Below the pieces are notes generated by a model. The model was not told where the DNA came from. It did no database searches and saw nothing but the letters and a program-made list of their open reading frames with translations. Below are positions 13,901-22,300 of a stretch of DNA of 64,000 nt, one piece after another. Position numbers and translations under genes: made by a program. The DNA lies in NCBI GenBank assembly GCA_941918925.1, contig OW799236.1, forward strand, positions 98,720,562-98,784,561, in the 5' to 3' direction. How positions within the stretch are numbered: the stretch's first letter is position 1; each line of letters opens with the position of its first letter. This stretch comes from Phyto melanocephala (Eukaryota > Arthropoda > Insecta > Diptera > Rhinophoridae).

Positions 13901-14270
13901 TGTTGACTTGTCTGAAAATATATGCACATATGACCGCAAATTCAAAATAATTTTGAAAAAATTTAAATCTCACTGCTATCGCACAGGATTCTTTGCTTTC
14001 TGGACAGATAGCGAATTCAGCTGCAGATACCTCATACTTAGAGTTAGTGTTGTACTTTCTTAGGAATCCACCATCATCGTCTTGGCCTAAACATTGCAAG
14101 GCTAGATGACGTCGGCCGGCTAACAGAACCCATTGTCCTGTGTAATCCACAGTCATGGCTGTAGCCTGCGACTCTCGGTGCTCATAGACTTTGTCGCTCT
14201 GACGTATGCAATTGGACAACTCCCGTTCACCGGTTCGTTCGGAACTACGCAATATATCCGTTAAAGGCAT
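1735..14270 (-). CDS. Wdr59: Wdr59, GATOR2 subunit (gene span, eight of nine or so exons)
   Basis: The joined exons 14270-13974, 13911-13701, 11746-11614, 8462-8312, 6906-6733, 6677-6000, 3124-2027 and 1956-1735 give 988 codons. Every splice phase matches and every junction has GT/AG. The protein resembles human WDR59 (recalled): N-terminal ESQATAMTVDYTGQ, then WD40 blades (GHTRMVTDIDWHG, HDGDLRIWD, SQDGTVKYFD, GHTDVILDFAW, LVTWSRDRSLRVW). Next come a linker, an RWD domain (about residues 442-548), a helical C-terminal half and a zinc-binding cysteine/histidine cluster (CSGC, CGSC, CVLC, CLACGHGGH, about 930-985). In flies and mammals WDR59 is part of GATOR2, which acts at the lysosome and relieves GATOR1 inhibition of TORC1. 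The start at 14270 has a good context (AAAATGCC) and agrees with the family N-terminus. The last short exon (a CxC-rich tail in relatives) is not found in 1-1734 and should lie upstream of base 1. The introns are full of transposons. Confidence 0.93.
2027..3124 (-). CDS. Wdr59: Wdr59 exon 7 (central C-terminal half)
   Basis: 366 codons in phase 0 with acceptor TTGCAG at 3125 and donor TTG|GTAAGT at 2026. Conserved family landmarks are IPFPRTSSATF, TPRTLSAINGGG, a Ser-rich variable stretch (NNGSNNTASSSNLSYH), and FDQFKKVYAEILYGWQLL near the end. The reading frame stays open 13 codons above the acceptor, which could mislead a gene finder into starting at 3163. The splice acceptor and the family alignment argue against that start. 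Confidence 0.93.
4612..5544. mobile_element. Foldback element with long imperfect inverted arms
   Basis: A ~930-bp inverted repeat lies inside the intron between Wdr59 exons 6 and 7. The tips are AACCATAGAGCCAGGGTAT and the complement of ATACCCTAGCTTTTTGGTT. Inner matched blocks include CTATATAGGAAGTCGGAG-like segments, GAGAGTGAGACGAAAAACTC with its complement near 5040, and GCGCGAGTTCTTGACCCGAC (4867 onward) against GTCGGGTCAAGAGCTCGCGC (near 4970). The centre is at about 4925. The right arm is expanded by tandem repeats: a 36-bp unit (GGAGGAGTACCA...) near 5147-5255, and a ~104-bp unit containing CTCCGACTTCCTATACA near 5262, 5367 and 5472. There is no ORF. The architecture is like FB elements. 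Confidence 0.75.
6000..6677 (-). CDS. Wdr59: Wdr59 exon 6 (last WD strand, RWD domain)
   Basis: 226 codons with acceptor TTGTTAG at 6678 and donor AAG|GTAAGT at 5999. It starts with ELVTWSRDRSLRVWKIDD, followed by a low-conservation linker of about 100 residues rich in S, T and E. The RWD domain runs from LHHEFSLLNTNMPHIQVDV through ITFPTEYPSPNVYPEFSF to CLEQCLRALVTAMKK. The YPEFSF/YPSPNVYP core is the RWD signature. The linker is where fly and human proteins differ most. Confidence 0.94.
6733..6906 (-). CDS. Wdr59: Wdr59 exon 5
   Basis: A 58-codon exon in phase 0 with acceptor GATAG at 6907 and donor GTATGT at 6732. It encodes PIGNGLVSIVVPHLGRGENS, LLLWSNSKQNDPVCSFVGHT and DVILDFAWRPNRSSQTEI. 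Human WDR59 has PFSNGLVTVMVPQLRRENS at the equivalent place (recalled). Confidence 0.93.
7084..7550 (+). mobile_element. Helitron-like element, 3' truncated
   Basis: It begins A|TCTATATATATAAAAGTG and shares its interior with 60277-60781 and 63063-63818: AACCGTTAAGCCGATCGG, CCAGGGAGTGTTTATGGGTG and repeated GTGGGCAGTGCCACGCCC blocks. It stops after ATTCATTAAGGGGCGTCGCA without the CTAG end. It lies in the intron between Wdr59 exons 4 and 5. Confidence 0.6.
8312..8462 (-). CDS. Wdr59: Wdr59 exon 4
   Basis: A 151-bp exon with acceptor AATTACAG (AG at 8464-8463) and donor ACG|GTAAGA at 8311. It encodes VHGINWSHLRETCLATASQD, GTVKYFDINNPRRAEK and SPVWRARYT. The sequence WRARYT is the family's conserved hinge before the PxxNGLV segment of exon 5. 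It returns to phase 0. Confidence 0.92.
8878..9860 (+). mobile_element. CAAGTAAGAG-family element, full length with nested MITE
   Basis: It starts AAACAAGTAACAGTGCTATA and ends GTGAAGGGTATAAAAA. It contains the ATTCGGCCGTGCC near-palindrome, a long poly-A/T tract (9060-9160), TTGGCTCAACTAGGATTCGA and the CTCATATCTCAGAAAGTTAT block. Short inverted blocks (TATACCCTTCAC and GTGAAGGGTATA) lie just inside the ends. The segment 9195-9502 is a later insertion. Confidence 0.8.
9195..9502. mobile_element. 308-bp MITE with TAA duplication (Harbinger-like)
   Basis: The terminal repeats AGGCTATCACACACGGCATG and, inverted, AGGAGCTAATACACGGCATG both continue into TTTTTTACATCTGACTT. TAA flanks both sides (9192-9194 and 9503-9505). 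Uninterrupted copies of the host repeat read ACTCTAACCAGTAT at this place, so removing the insert plus one TAA restores the host sequence exactly. A 3-bp TAA duplication is typical of PIF/Harbinger. No transposase is left. Confidence 0.82.
9861..10693. other. Wdr59 intron, no recognisable gene
   Basis: AT-rich intron sequence between two family repeats. The only notable string is GCTTGTGCCCGCAACTTCGT at about 10191, a type of phrase common in insect repetitive DNA. It occurs once here and cannot be assigned. Confidence 0.5.
10694..11405 (+). mobile_element. CAAGTAAGAG-family element
   Basis: It starts AACAAGTAAGTGTACTATAT and ends TTGAAGGGTATAAAAA. It has the usual CCTCACCCGGGTCCAGACCA block, the ACACACGGACAGACTGACAG tract and TTTATGGGGTCGGAAATG. 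It is the simplest (un-nested) plus-strand copy here and serves as a reference for the composite copies. It lies in the intron between Wdr59 exons 3 and 4. Confidence 0.8.
11614..11746 (-). CDS. Wdr59: Wdr59 exon 3
   Basis: This exon is only 133 bp. The acceptor TTCTAG is at 11747 and the donor AATAG|GTTTGT at 11613. It encodes SGATQVGFNRVSGNLLAAAH, then DGDLRIWDIRKGSCP, matching the blade after the GHTR repeat in WDR59 relatives. The phases (1 in, 2 out) fit both neighbours. Confidence 0.9.
12022..12130 (+). repeat. Fragment related to the 27.6-kb inverted-end element
   Basis: It starts CAATAGGTTCGTTAGTTTTC, matching the end CAATAGGTTCGTTCGAG of 27636-28253. It continues with a CATTTACACAAAATACAGTA block that is echoed at 4475-4505. 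There is no second end, so it is truncated. Confidence 0.4.
12250..12617 (+). mobile_element. Second Helitron-like family, 3' part
   Basis: It ends with a hairpin GGCGAAGTTCGCC, then GGGTCCG and CTAG|T, a classic Helitron 3' terminus. The inward sequence has GGGTGGGCCGATTTCCG and GTTCGTGTTTTCGAGGAG. The 5' end is uncertain and no replication/helicase ORF is present. It lies in the intron between Wdr59 exons 2 and 3. Confidence 0.5.
13701..13911 (-). CDS. Wdr59: Wdr59 exon 2
   Basis: The acceptor TATTTTCAG|ACAAGTC is at 13912. It encodes TSQHIDVVTWGAAEPRYIHS, then the WD blade GHTRMVTDIDWHGKNPNLLA and SCSIDTFSHIWDLRDSRKPT. The donor GTAAGTT at 13700 leaves phase 1, which agrees with exon 3. 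Confidence 0.92.
13974..14270 (-). CDS. Wdr59: Wdr59 exon 1
   Basis: It encodes residues 1-99, from MPLTDILRSSER to ESKESCAIA. The donor ATAGCA|GTGAG is at 13973 and is followed by a 62-bp intron. It contains the first beta strands of the propeller (TAMTVDYTGQWVLLAGRRH). Reading on past 13974 gives no family similarity, which supports the splice. Confidence 0.93.
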
Positions 14271-14569
14271 TTTAGCTTGTCAATACAAATTCTTATTTAT
14301 TATTACCATTGTACATATGTATATAACAAAATTATTGAGATGCTCGCAATGAATTAGCCAACAGCGAGCCTTATTTTTATTAATGTCAATATTCAGCGAC
14401 AGTGTTACCAGTAGCTGAAATGAAAAAAAATGCTAAAAAGACAAAATTAGAGTGCTAAAATGTTCCCAAAATCAAGTGATAATGTTTTATGTGTCTATAT
14501 TATATGACATATACATATATTTTTTATTAAATAATAAAATGCAATTTTTACAAGTAGCAGATAAAAGCA

Positions 14570-14670
14570 TCATTCCGTGTGAAATTTCTACAATTTTACT
14601 TCCGACCCCATAGAATATATGTTTTCTAAAAGCTTATGAATAGGGGAGTCAATTAAGAATTTATAGAAAC
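14570..14670 (-). mobile_element. CAAGTAAGAG-family tail fragment
   Basis: On the minus strand it retains TAAGCTTTTAGAAAACATAT, GGGGTCGGAAGTAAAATTG and TTTCACACGGAATG, but lacks the GGGTATAAAAA terminus. It lies 300 bp upstream of the Wdr59 start codon. Confidence 0.55.
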
Positions 14671-14743
14671 TTGACTAGATACTTCATAAAATGGGTACTG
14701 ATGTTTTGATTTCACAAAATATTATACAAAAATATAATTATAC

Positions 14744-14848
14744 TGCCGTATTCATAAAAATTATTTTAGGGTTATTGAAAGCTTATTTGACAGATGTTGC
14801 ATAGAAATTTGTCAAATAAGCCTAAAATATTTTTTATGAATACAGAAG
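14744..14848. repeat. ~100-bp palindromic MITE
   Basis: GTATTCATAAAAATTATTTT and its complement near 14825-14843 flank CTTATTTGACA...TGTCAAATAAG. The element could fold into one hairpin with a loop of about 20 nt. A related but more decayed copy, with TTATTCATAAAAATTATTAA, is at 36511-36620. Confidence 0.6.
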
Positions 14849-14878
14849 ATATTCTTTACGACCTTATAATGTTTAAAG

Positions 14879-15224
14879 AATTATTTTCTTGTTATAAAAC
14901 AGGCTCTAGGTCCAAAAAACTATTTAATTCTAATATATAAATAAAAATCTTTTATTTTTTATTAAATATTATTTTAAAACAATTTTTTCCTTATATTTTT
15001 ATTAATTTTATTCAATATTTCGAGCCCCGGTGCTCTTCTTCAGTAAAGCTGTCGTCTGTCCACAGATAGAATGTAAGCTTTATTGAACAAAATTAATAAA
15101 AATATAAGGAAAAAATATTTTTTAAAAATAATATTTAATAAAAAATAAAAGATTTTTATTTAAATATTAGAATTAAATAGTTTTTTTGGACCTAGAGCCT
15201 GTTTTATGAAAAGAAAATAATTAT
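14879..15224. repeat. Inverted repeat with ~140-bp arms and CTGAAGA...GAAA head
   Basis: The arms (about 14879-15016 and 15080-15224) are nearly perfect complements and include CAGGCTCTAGGTCC at the outer ends. On the minus strand the central part reads CTGAAGA, then GAGC...GCTC, then GAAA (15043 down to 15016), preceded by a TAAAGCT/AGCTTTA hairpin. This resembles a hammerhead three-way junction, but the cleavage-site U is not in place. Inverted arrangements of this kind are known for Penelope-like retroelement ends. Confidence 0.6.
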
Positions 15225-15344
15225 AATACAAAAATTTTTGTGTAAGAATAAGAAATTACATGAATTATTTTTATAAAAACATATTGGAAATTAAAAAAAA
15301 AAAAAAAGTTATTTTAAAGTTTAGATTTGTAAAAACAATTTTTT

Positions 15345-15645
15345 TTATTTCTGAATCGAGTTGATTTATTTTCAATTCTTCTATAGAAAGAGATTCAGTT
15401 TTTCTTTTTGTGATTATGGAAGAATACGCTGAAAAAATAAGTTTTATCCTGACCCCAGCCGAGTGGAATCAACACTCTTTGATCAGAATTTAAGGTAGCT
15501 AGTTTCGAATATACATACATTCCAAACGGCTGATGTCGAGATAAAACTTAATTGTTTAGCATATTCTTATCACACATAGAAAAATTTAATCTCTTTTTAT
15601 AGAAGAATTAAAAATAATTGAACTCGAGAAAGAAATAAGTTAATA
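15345..15645. repeat. Head-to-head inverted pair of hammerhead-repeat units
   Basis: The left arm (15345-15480, minus) and right arm (15500-15645, plus) share GATAAAACTTA, a TATTCTT...ATCACA block, AATCTCTTT.TATAGAAGAA and AACTCGA. The ribozyme remnants meet at the centre. The left one has lost stem II (its complement reads AAGAGTGTTGATTCCACTCG). The right one keeps AGCTAGTTTCGAA and ACGGCTGATGTCGAG only. Neither can be catalytic. Confidence 0.6.
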
Positions 15646-16149
15646 TTGCTTTATTCATTTTCATTTTTATATTTTATCTTAATTTACATTTAGTTATTTA
15701 GTCTTTAAAATATTAAAGTTCGTATAAAAAAAAGCTATAATTTTTATTTCGACAAATAAAGAACTTTGTATGAACATTTCTGGCAATACTGTTTAATATT
15801 AATTTCTTAGTGATGCCAACACCGCTCTTTTCACCACTTGGAGTAAAAAAAAAACGTGTATTTGTTTTAACCCATTACTGCCCATTTTTAATCTGTACTA
15901 TTATTAAAATCTGTACAATTTTTCCGATTTTTCTTAATGAGCAAAAAGTTACCTTGAAATAATTTTTATTATTACAACCTTTCAGTAAAACTTTTTTTTT
16001 CAAAATATGACAGTATCTGAGCAAATACCGACTACTTTTAACAAAATAAATTAGTTCTTAAAATGCAGAGTGGCAACGAAGTATTTTTTATTATAATTTA
16101 TAATAATATTATTAACATTTTACTTTTTGAATTTTTATTTTTGTTGAAC

Positions 16150-16580
16150 TTTTTTGTTTAAACTAATATTTTTAAATTTTTAATCAGGCTTGACAAAAAT
16201 AGTGATATAAATGAAAGATAATAACAAACAAAAATAAGAGGGTTGCTGTTTGGTTAAAATTTCAATCTAACTCATTGTGGTAAAATATATGAAAAAGGAA
16301 AAACTAAAAATTAGTTACCGAATTCAATTAACTTAAGTCCCGTGAGTTAAATAGATGATATTTACAACCAACATGTAACCACCGATCAGAGAGTGCTGAT
16401 GATGAAATCGTAGCTGGTTTCGAAAATGCATTCCACTCGGCTAGTGTAGGTAAAAATATAATTTTTCAAGATTTATTCTTTCATTTATCACAATTAAAAA
16501 ATTCTTTGTAAAAATAAAGAATATTAAATATTCAAGCCTGATTAAAAATTTAAAAATATTATTTTACTTTTTGTAAAAAT
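16150..16580. repeat. Hammerhead-repeat unit with inverted partial partner
   Basis: TTTTTAAATTTTTAATCAGG (16166-16185) is complementary to CCTGATTAAAAATTTAAAAA (16536-16555), and the matches extend outward. The right unit is complete: ribozyme core at 16381, then TATTCTTTCATTTATCACAA, TTCTTTGTAA and CAAGCCTGATTAAAAA. The left partner is an inverted copy of the distal part only. Confidence 0.6.
16381..16451 (+). ncRNA. Type I hammerhead ribozyme-like motif, core intact
   Basis: Stem I: GAGTG (16391-16395) pairs with CACTC (16434-16438), with weaker outer pairing ACC/GGT. Core: CTGATGA at 16396-16402. Stem II: GAAATC/GGTTTC (one U-G pair) with loop GTAGCT. Then GAAA at 16422-16425. Stem III is only two pairs (AA/UU) around TGCA. 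Predicted cleavage is after UUC at 16433. One extra U separates CTGATGA from stem II. Short, self-complementary stem III is known from Penelope-element hammerheads, which act as dimers (established knowledge). Activity is inferred, not shown. Confidence 0.65.
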
Positions 16581-16581
16581 T

Positions 16582-17552
16582 ATAATCTTTATTTAGCTGT
16601 GATGTTTTGTAAATATAAAAATAGCAGATCAATTTTCAACTTTAAATTCATAAAACTTATGTTAAAAGTTAAAGGTAAGTTAAGCTTCCCTTTAGCATAT
16701 CGGTTATTCTTAGTTTAATGTGCAGTTAGTTTTAATATCGAAAAGCTAGCTATCGGTTCAACAAAAAAATTTAAAAGTTAACATAATTGGCCAAAAATTA
16801 TTTAGCAATTTTTCCGTAAAATCTACCTGCTAAGCGGCCAAAAATATGTTGAAGCAATTAGCGGGACATCTAGAATTTTTTTTTTAACCATCCCCACCAA
16901 ACCACAATTTCTTAAAGTGAAAATAAAACTCCTTACATCTAATATTATAAAAAAAACAAGGAAGACGAACAACTTACTCAACACTTTTAACTATTTAAAT
17001 AGTCTAAAATTAAAATATGTTTTTGATAATATATAAAAAAGTTATCCCAATTTCAAAGTTACAAAAAAAAAAAAAAAAAAAAAAAAAAAATAGTTCGTTT
17101 AAAAGTTCGACCCCCCTTTTTATAAATATTTAATTTTACGGTTTTACTTAGATATAACCAATAAAAGAAAATGTAAAATATTCATTATAATTCTTATGTC
17201 ATATATTTATGTATTTCTCTAAATATATTCGTAGGATATATGCTGAATATATATGTATACTCGTATTTAATTAAATTATTTATTGTTACAATAAGTATTA
17301 TTTTGTTATTGGTAAATCTATTATTATTAAGTTTAACTTATACCGTTTTCTTTTGCTGCCGCCTATTAATATACTAAATAGGGTTTTGACACAGAATAGA
17401 ATTTTTGTTGTCTTTAAAATTAAGTGAATATTTAATTATATTTCTTGTTTTATAATATAACAATGTTTATATTAACAGTATACTTCTAGTATTATGCTAT
17501 AATGTTGGTTCAAGAAAACCTTGACTTGGTACAAGGTTCGAATATTAATTTT
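16582..17552. other. Intergenic AT-rich stretch
   Basis: No gene or complete repeat is recognised between the inverted repeat and the 3' side of the DUF229 gene. It contains an uninterrupted A run of about 28 nt near 17061-17090, probably a microsatellite or the tail of a decayed retroposon. Confidence 0.5.
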
Positions 17553-17558
17553 TTTATT
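17553..17558 (-). terminator. Candidate polyadenylation signal of the DUF229 gene
   Basis: AATAAA on the minus strand, about 180 bp after the stop codon. In such AT-rich DNA the hexamer is frequent by chance, so this is tentative. Confidence 0.35.
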
Positions 17559-17735
17559 TGCAGAGAAGAAAACGGCATTAGTTTAAAGCTGTCATTTAAA
17601 CACTTTTTTTAATAAGTCTTGGTGTATTAAAATTTTAAAGATAAAAAACAAAGAAAAGAAAGCTTAGTAATGTGTCAATATAACCCAATTTGGGTCAAGT
17701 AATGAATAACAAAGTCCGATCATACATTTTAATAT

Positions 17736-19877
17736 TTATCTGTGGCAATAGCAAAACATTTTCATGGCGTGATCATCGATGCAGTAACTTTGACTGCTGT
17801 ATAGATTTATGCGGCTAATAGTACCCGTCAATTCACTGCTGTAACTTGACATTCGAACGGTCGACTCGAACAAACCAAGACCGGGTTTGGTCTGTAATCG
17901 CAAAGTGATATCAATCGAATAATCATTGAGACCCAATTCTTTGACAATTTTATGGTGAGGTGCAGCTACTGTGGCTTCTTTAATTGAGTTTAAGTACAAA
18001 ACACGACACTGAGGATGGTGTTTTAACCGATCATTTATTAATTTGACAATGTAACGGGCAGCTCGTTGGACTCGGCCATCATTGGTGGGTAATTCTTGGC
18101 GTTGATGGCAACTGCACCAATGCGAGGCAATGTTGGCATTTTCACAAGTACGACTTTTAGGAATGGGCAAAAAGAGGCTAATGCTACGTGGCATACTCGC
18201 GTCAGGATCGTTCATTTCAGCGATTCGTTTATTTAGTTGCTTGACACTTAACTTCCTTATGTCGAGCAGATCCAACATTGTGGCGTGAAGATCGTAGGGT
18301 GTTGATAAACGTTTTGCATTCACTTCTAAATTGGCCACAGCGTCTGGGTACTTTTGTTTAAACCACTTTGGATAAAGTGCTATAAGAAGTGGTAGACGCT
18401 CTTCCATCATGCCTTGGTACGTTTTGCGAAATGATCCCCACCGAATTCCATGATCACTCATAAGAAATATTATTGAACGATTTAGTATGTCATTTGCATC
18501 AAAGTTTTCTAAGAGATGTTTAATATCTTCATCGAATAGCATGGGCATGTTAAAGAGGTCATGAGTCATTGCAACTGTCCAAAAGAAAGCAAAAAAATGT
18601 TCGCTTTTCATAACTGGAATCAATTTACGAATGTACTCGAGTAAAACATCGGCTGTTCGGCGTCCGCCCAAGCAAAGAGCCACATTTAAACGCTTTTCAT
18701 AACTAATGTAGCGTTCCATTTCGAGAAGTATTGGACGAAGGTAGTAATCGGTAGGAGACTTTTTGAATCCTGAATGTCGCCAGTTAAAGAGACTCAAAGC
18801 ACCAACATCTTCGGCATAAAAGGTTTTGAAACCGGCTTCTTTGTAACGTTTCCATATAATTGAACAATTGTCATACACACTATTTGAAAACATTGCTGAT
18901 GAACCCAGGCAAGATAAAGCAACTTCGTCTTCGTCGAACCCGGTTAAAACTGGCATAAGATTGGGATAGGTGTTGTCGCCTACTTTGTTATAACCCCAAA
19001 ATTCAATATAATTAAGTTTATTGTGTATGTAAGATGCACTTGAACGCATTTGCCGTAAAAAATTTAAATGTGAAACACTGTCCATTCCCAATATCATAAC
19101 CGAGAGACGATTACTATCACGGATTGTAGTAGAGTTATCGTTTTTAATGTGAGATGAATTTATGGCATTTGATGATGTAGTACTCTTCGATTCATCCTCG
19201 ACAACATGTATTTCATATTTTTCCGTACTACTAGCTATTACATTTAAGGAAGAATTTTTAGTTACAAAGAAATGAAAATCCTTATAAACAATGTTCTCTT
19301 CATTATTTTTTGGCCAGCACTCGACCACCAAGAACTCAATGCCCGGCTTAATAGAAACATTTTTTTTGTAGTCTAAATGAAATTGAACTGGTTCAAAGTA
19401 CTGATTATGTTGATCATCTATGCGTCGTATTTCTTTGTAGTTGCAGGATAATTCCGACAAGTTTCTTATTTCATACGCCTCATAGAGTTCCTTAGCGTTC
19501 ATGTTTAATATCAGGACTGCATCACCAACATCGCTGGTACGCATTAAAGCTTTTTTGCATGAAAAATTTCTTGGCTTATACATGAACTGAATAATATTTT
19601 CATCGGTGACTGGGAAGAAAGGCATACGACATCCAGGCAAATCAATGAAGTATGCCTGACTTATATTATAGTCAGCATCAATGCGTGCGATAAACTCAAA
19701 GCGATCTCTCAAATGTATCAATTTCGTTTTTAAATTAAAATCGATAAAAATGTAGGAGAAGAAACAAATACACAAAATTACTATGATTATTTTCTTAAAG
19801 TGCTTTCGTTTTTTCTTCATATTGTAGTAGCGATAGTAAAACTGCAAATCACGTTTTGTCATGTACCGCGGATCCAT
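17736..19877 (-). CDS. DUF229 family type II membrane protein
   Basis: An uninterrupted 713-aa frame. Residues 1-28 are basic and cytosolic. Residues 29-47 (IIIVILCICFFSYIFIDF) form a signal-anchor. The rest is extracytoplasmic, with several N-x-S/T sites and paired cysteines. DUF229 signatures: GMDSVSHLNFLRQM (264-277), GYNKVGDNTYPNLMPVLTG (295-313), TFYAEDVG (352-359), FLMSDHGIRWGSF (472-484), EERLPLLIALYP (492-503) and a Cys-rich end (TCENANIASHWCSC, FCYCHR). The fold is that of alkaline phosphatases and sulfatases; GxDS and SDHG are the expected metal-site regions. The substrate of the family is unknown in insects. The start at 19877 is the first ATG after a likely splice acceptor (TTTTTTCAG at about 19890), so a 5' UTR intron is likely. 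No break is seen. Confidence 0.93.
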   Translation of the reverse strand: MDPRYMTKRDLQFYYRYYNMKKKRKHFKKIIIVILCICFFSYIFIDFNLKTKLIHLRDRFEFIARIDADYNISQAYFIDLPGCRMPFFPVTDENIIQFMYKPRNFSCKKALMRTSDVGDAVLILNMNAKELYEAYEIRNLSELSCNYKEIRRIDDQHNQYFEPVQFHLDYKKNVSIKPGIEFLVVECWPKNNEENIVYKDFHFFVTKNSSLNVIASSTEKYEIHVVEDESKSTTSSNAINSSHIKNDNSTTIRDSNRLSVMILGMDSVSHLNFLRQMRSSASYIHNKLNYIEFWGYNKVGDNTYPNLMPVLTGFDEDEVALSCLGSSAMFSNSVYDNCSIIWKRYKEAGFKTFYAEDVGALSLFNWRHSGFKKSPTDYYLRPILLEMERYISYEKRLNVALCLGGRRTADVLLEYIRKLIPVMKSEHFFAFFWTVAMTHDLFNMPMLFDEDIKHLLENFDANDILNRSIIFLMSDHGIRWGSFRKTYQGMMEERLPLLIALYPKWFKQKYPDAVANLEVNAKRLSTPYDLHATMLDLLDIRKLSVKQLNKRIAEMNDPDASMPRSISLFLPIPKSRTCENANIASHWCSCHQRQELPTNDGRVQRAARYIVKLINDRLKHHPQCRVLYLNSIKEATVAAPHHKIVKELGLNDYSIDITLRLQTKPGLGLFESTVRMSSYSSELTGTISRINLYSSQSYCIDDHAMKMFCYCHR

Positions 19878-22104
19878 TAGATATTTTCTTCTGAAAAAAG
19901 TAATATATACATATATAAATGTTTAGCAGTAATAAATCGCACACTAAATCATAAATAGATACAACACAAGACAACTAGCATAATAATCTAACTAAATAGC
20001 AAACAGAAACAAGTGGTATCATCGCTATGCAGATTTAAAATTCGGACCAACGCCTGACGCCTAAAATACAGTACCTATAAGAAAAAAAAAACGGTACACT
20101 TTCTTTAACGCAAACATTTCTCGGAAGTTTGAAGGCATACATGTGTTCCACAACAAAAATGATAAACCTTGAAAACCTTTGACTACCCTTCCTGAATATT
20201 GGTGTATCCATACATATGATTCAGTTCCCTACATGCCAATGATCACCACATGTAGATTCCACATGTTTTAATGTAATAAAGCAGAAAATATTGTATTTAT
20301 TCCAGCCGCTTCAAGACGTTTAAATTTATTTTCCCTTCGCTTATTCTCATTAGTTCCACTGCTGATAGGAACCCATGAATCATCAGAAATAAAATATCTG
20401 GAAAAATTTACCTCCAAATTTATTATTAACAAATTACCAGTATTTTCATCAAAATCAGACTTATCGTTCTCAAGTTATGATCAAATGTATGCTGATGCGT
20501 TATTACGGGAGAAATATTAGGCATGCCCATTAAAAATAATCTGAGCCCGATAGAAAAAAAATGAAAACGGATTTGAATTTAGCACATTAAAATCTCTGTA
20601 GGTCACATATTTTTATTTAACGGCAAATTTTGCTGCAGACTAGTGTTATTAAACTAAAAGAGGATAGGCTAAAAAAAACTTCTCTTACAAGGTTCTAGTT
20701 ATACATGCATACATATAATGTTCATGTTTTATTTTTTTTTCATAATACTTCTGTTTGATTATTATTATTTCTTCTATTTATACAAAATTGAATTTGCCCC
20801 TAAATATGATTTAAAATGCTAAAATGTTAAATCTTATTTTAATTTGCTTTATTTAAGACTGTGGCATTCTTTTCATGAACGCAAACAAAAACAAAAAATA
20901 ATCCCTAGGTAAATAGAGGAACATAAACACATGCACATACATATAAATTCATAAGTACTTATGTACAAAAAGGAATACACTTAAACGTACTCATAACTCC
21001 CATTGAGCTCACTATTTTCATTATTCCGTTTTACATACAAACGCATTTTTTTACTTTTTTTTTAAATCTATTGTATTTTTCTTTATTTTTATTGCTGCTT
21101 TTATTGATAATAGCACACACAATAAATGCTTTTAAAAAACTTTAATAGTTGTTTCTTAAAAATTTATTTAAATTAATCTCTTTACTACTAATTTTTTCAA
21201 TGTTACACTTTCTTCCAGGATGTTTTTCATTTATTTTTTTGACAGATGCTGCAAAAATTTTAGCGCATGCGTTAAACAAATATATGAAAGTGATGCTGTC
21301 CCAGTGCTTTAAATATGTATATTCAATAAAAAGTAACTATTCAAATACTAAATATTTTAAGTTAGAAATTGGAGTGAACTTAACTACACAGGCAGAGTAT
21401 AAACATAAACGTACAAAGGTTGCAAGAAGTAGTTTTATAACCCAATTGGCAAAAAAAAAAAAAAAAATATTAAATTTATATGCTCCTTTTAGCATCTTTT
21501 GGGAACGTATATGTATAATTGGTGTAAATTTGGGCAAACTTTTGTTTGAAAATATTATAACGATAATTTTTTCTGTGCACATTCGAAAATATAAATATTT
21601 ATATAAGAAGCCACCACTTAGATCCGATTTGACAAAAATTATTAAATTTCTTTAATTTATGCATAATTTGGTAGCTTGGCTAGTTTGTCTGAATTTCTTA
21701 ATATTTTTGTAGAATACTACTCAACAAAATGCAGTTAATTTTTTGTTTCAATAAACTTAAAAGCTGATTCTTAGGTTATTGAGGATTCTAAACACAAAAC
21801 TGTGCCACATTTTTTAAAGTTAGGTTTATGTCAAAAATGCAGATAATTCGACGACATCTACATATAAACATAACTTGGCAACGCTTCACCCAATTTAATT
21901 TTAAAGAAAACATAAAATTTAAGAATAACATTTTCTATTTCCAATGATTAAAGAGATATAGTTTTAATAAAATAATGCTTTTCCTTGTAAACAAAACGAA
22001 CCTTTTTTTTATTCTTAAGCCTGAATACATCTTTATGAAAATATTAAACTAATTGAAATAAAACAATTTGTAAATAATTTAAGAGTTTTATAAACTATTA
22101 ACAA
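19878..22104. other. Upstream of the DUF229 gene, no recognised gene
   Basis: It probably holds the DUF229 promoter and 5' UTR exon(s), which I cannot place. A 168-codon plus-strand frame at 21149-21655 starts with a hydrophobic, signal-like segment (LFKLISLLLIFSML), but it is Lys/Ile/Asn-rich, includes a lysine run from a poly-A tract and has no recognised domain. It is most likely fortuitous. Confidence 0.45.
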
Positions 22105-22300
22105 GTATCTGTGGCCAAAATGAATAACTGCCTAACTCGACGTAAGATAAAATTAAGATGTTAACACCATCGTTATCCCGTAATTTATAACTATATGTTC
22201 TTTATTCACTACAGATCGGAATTCATATAATTATCTTTATTTTAAAGAAGCCAATTTTTAAAAAGCAACTCAATAATTTCCTTATTGCCACACATATTTA
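22105..22300. mobile_element. Short inverted-end element (ATCTGTGGCA family)
   Basis: The left end is AAGTATCTGTGGCCAAAATG and the right end TTCCTTATTGCCACACATAT. It includes AACTCGACGTAAGATAAAAT, which is also found, diverged, in the larger relative at 38366-38708. About 195 bp with no ORF. Confidence 0.5.

Noticed and set aside
14879..15224. LTR retrotransposon or solo LTR
   Set aside because: The repeats are inverted, not direct, and there is no TG...CA boundary.
20364..20400. A further hammerhead candidate (CTGATGA on the minus strand)
   Set aside because: No GAAA partner or stem II at a suitable distance.
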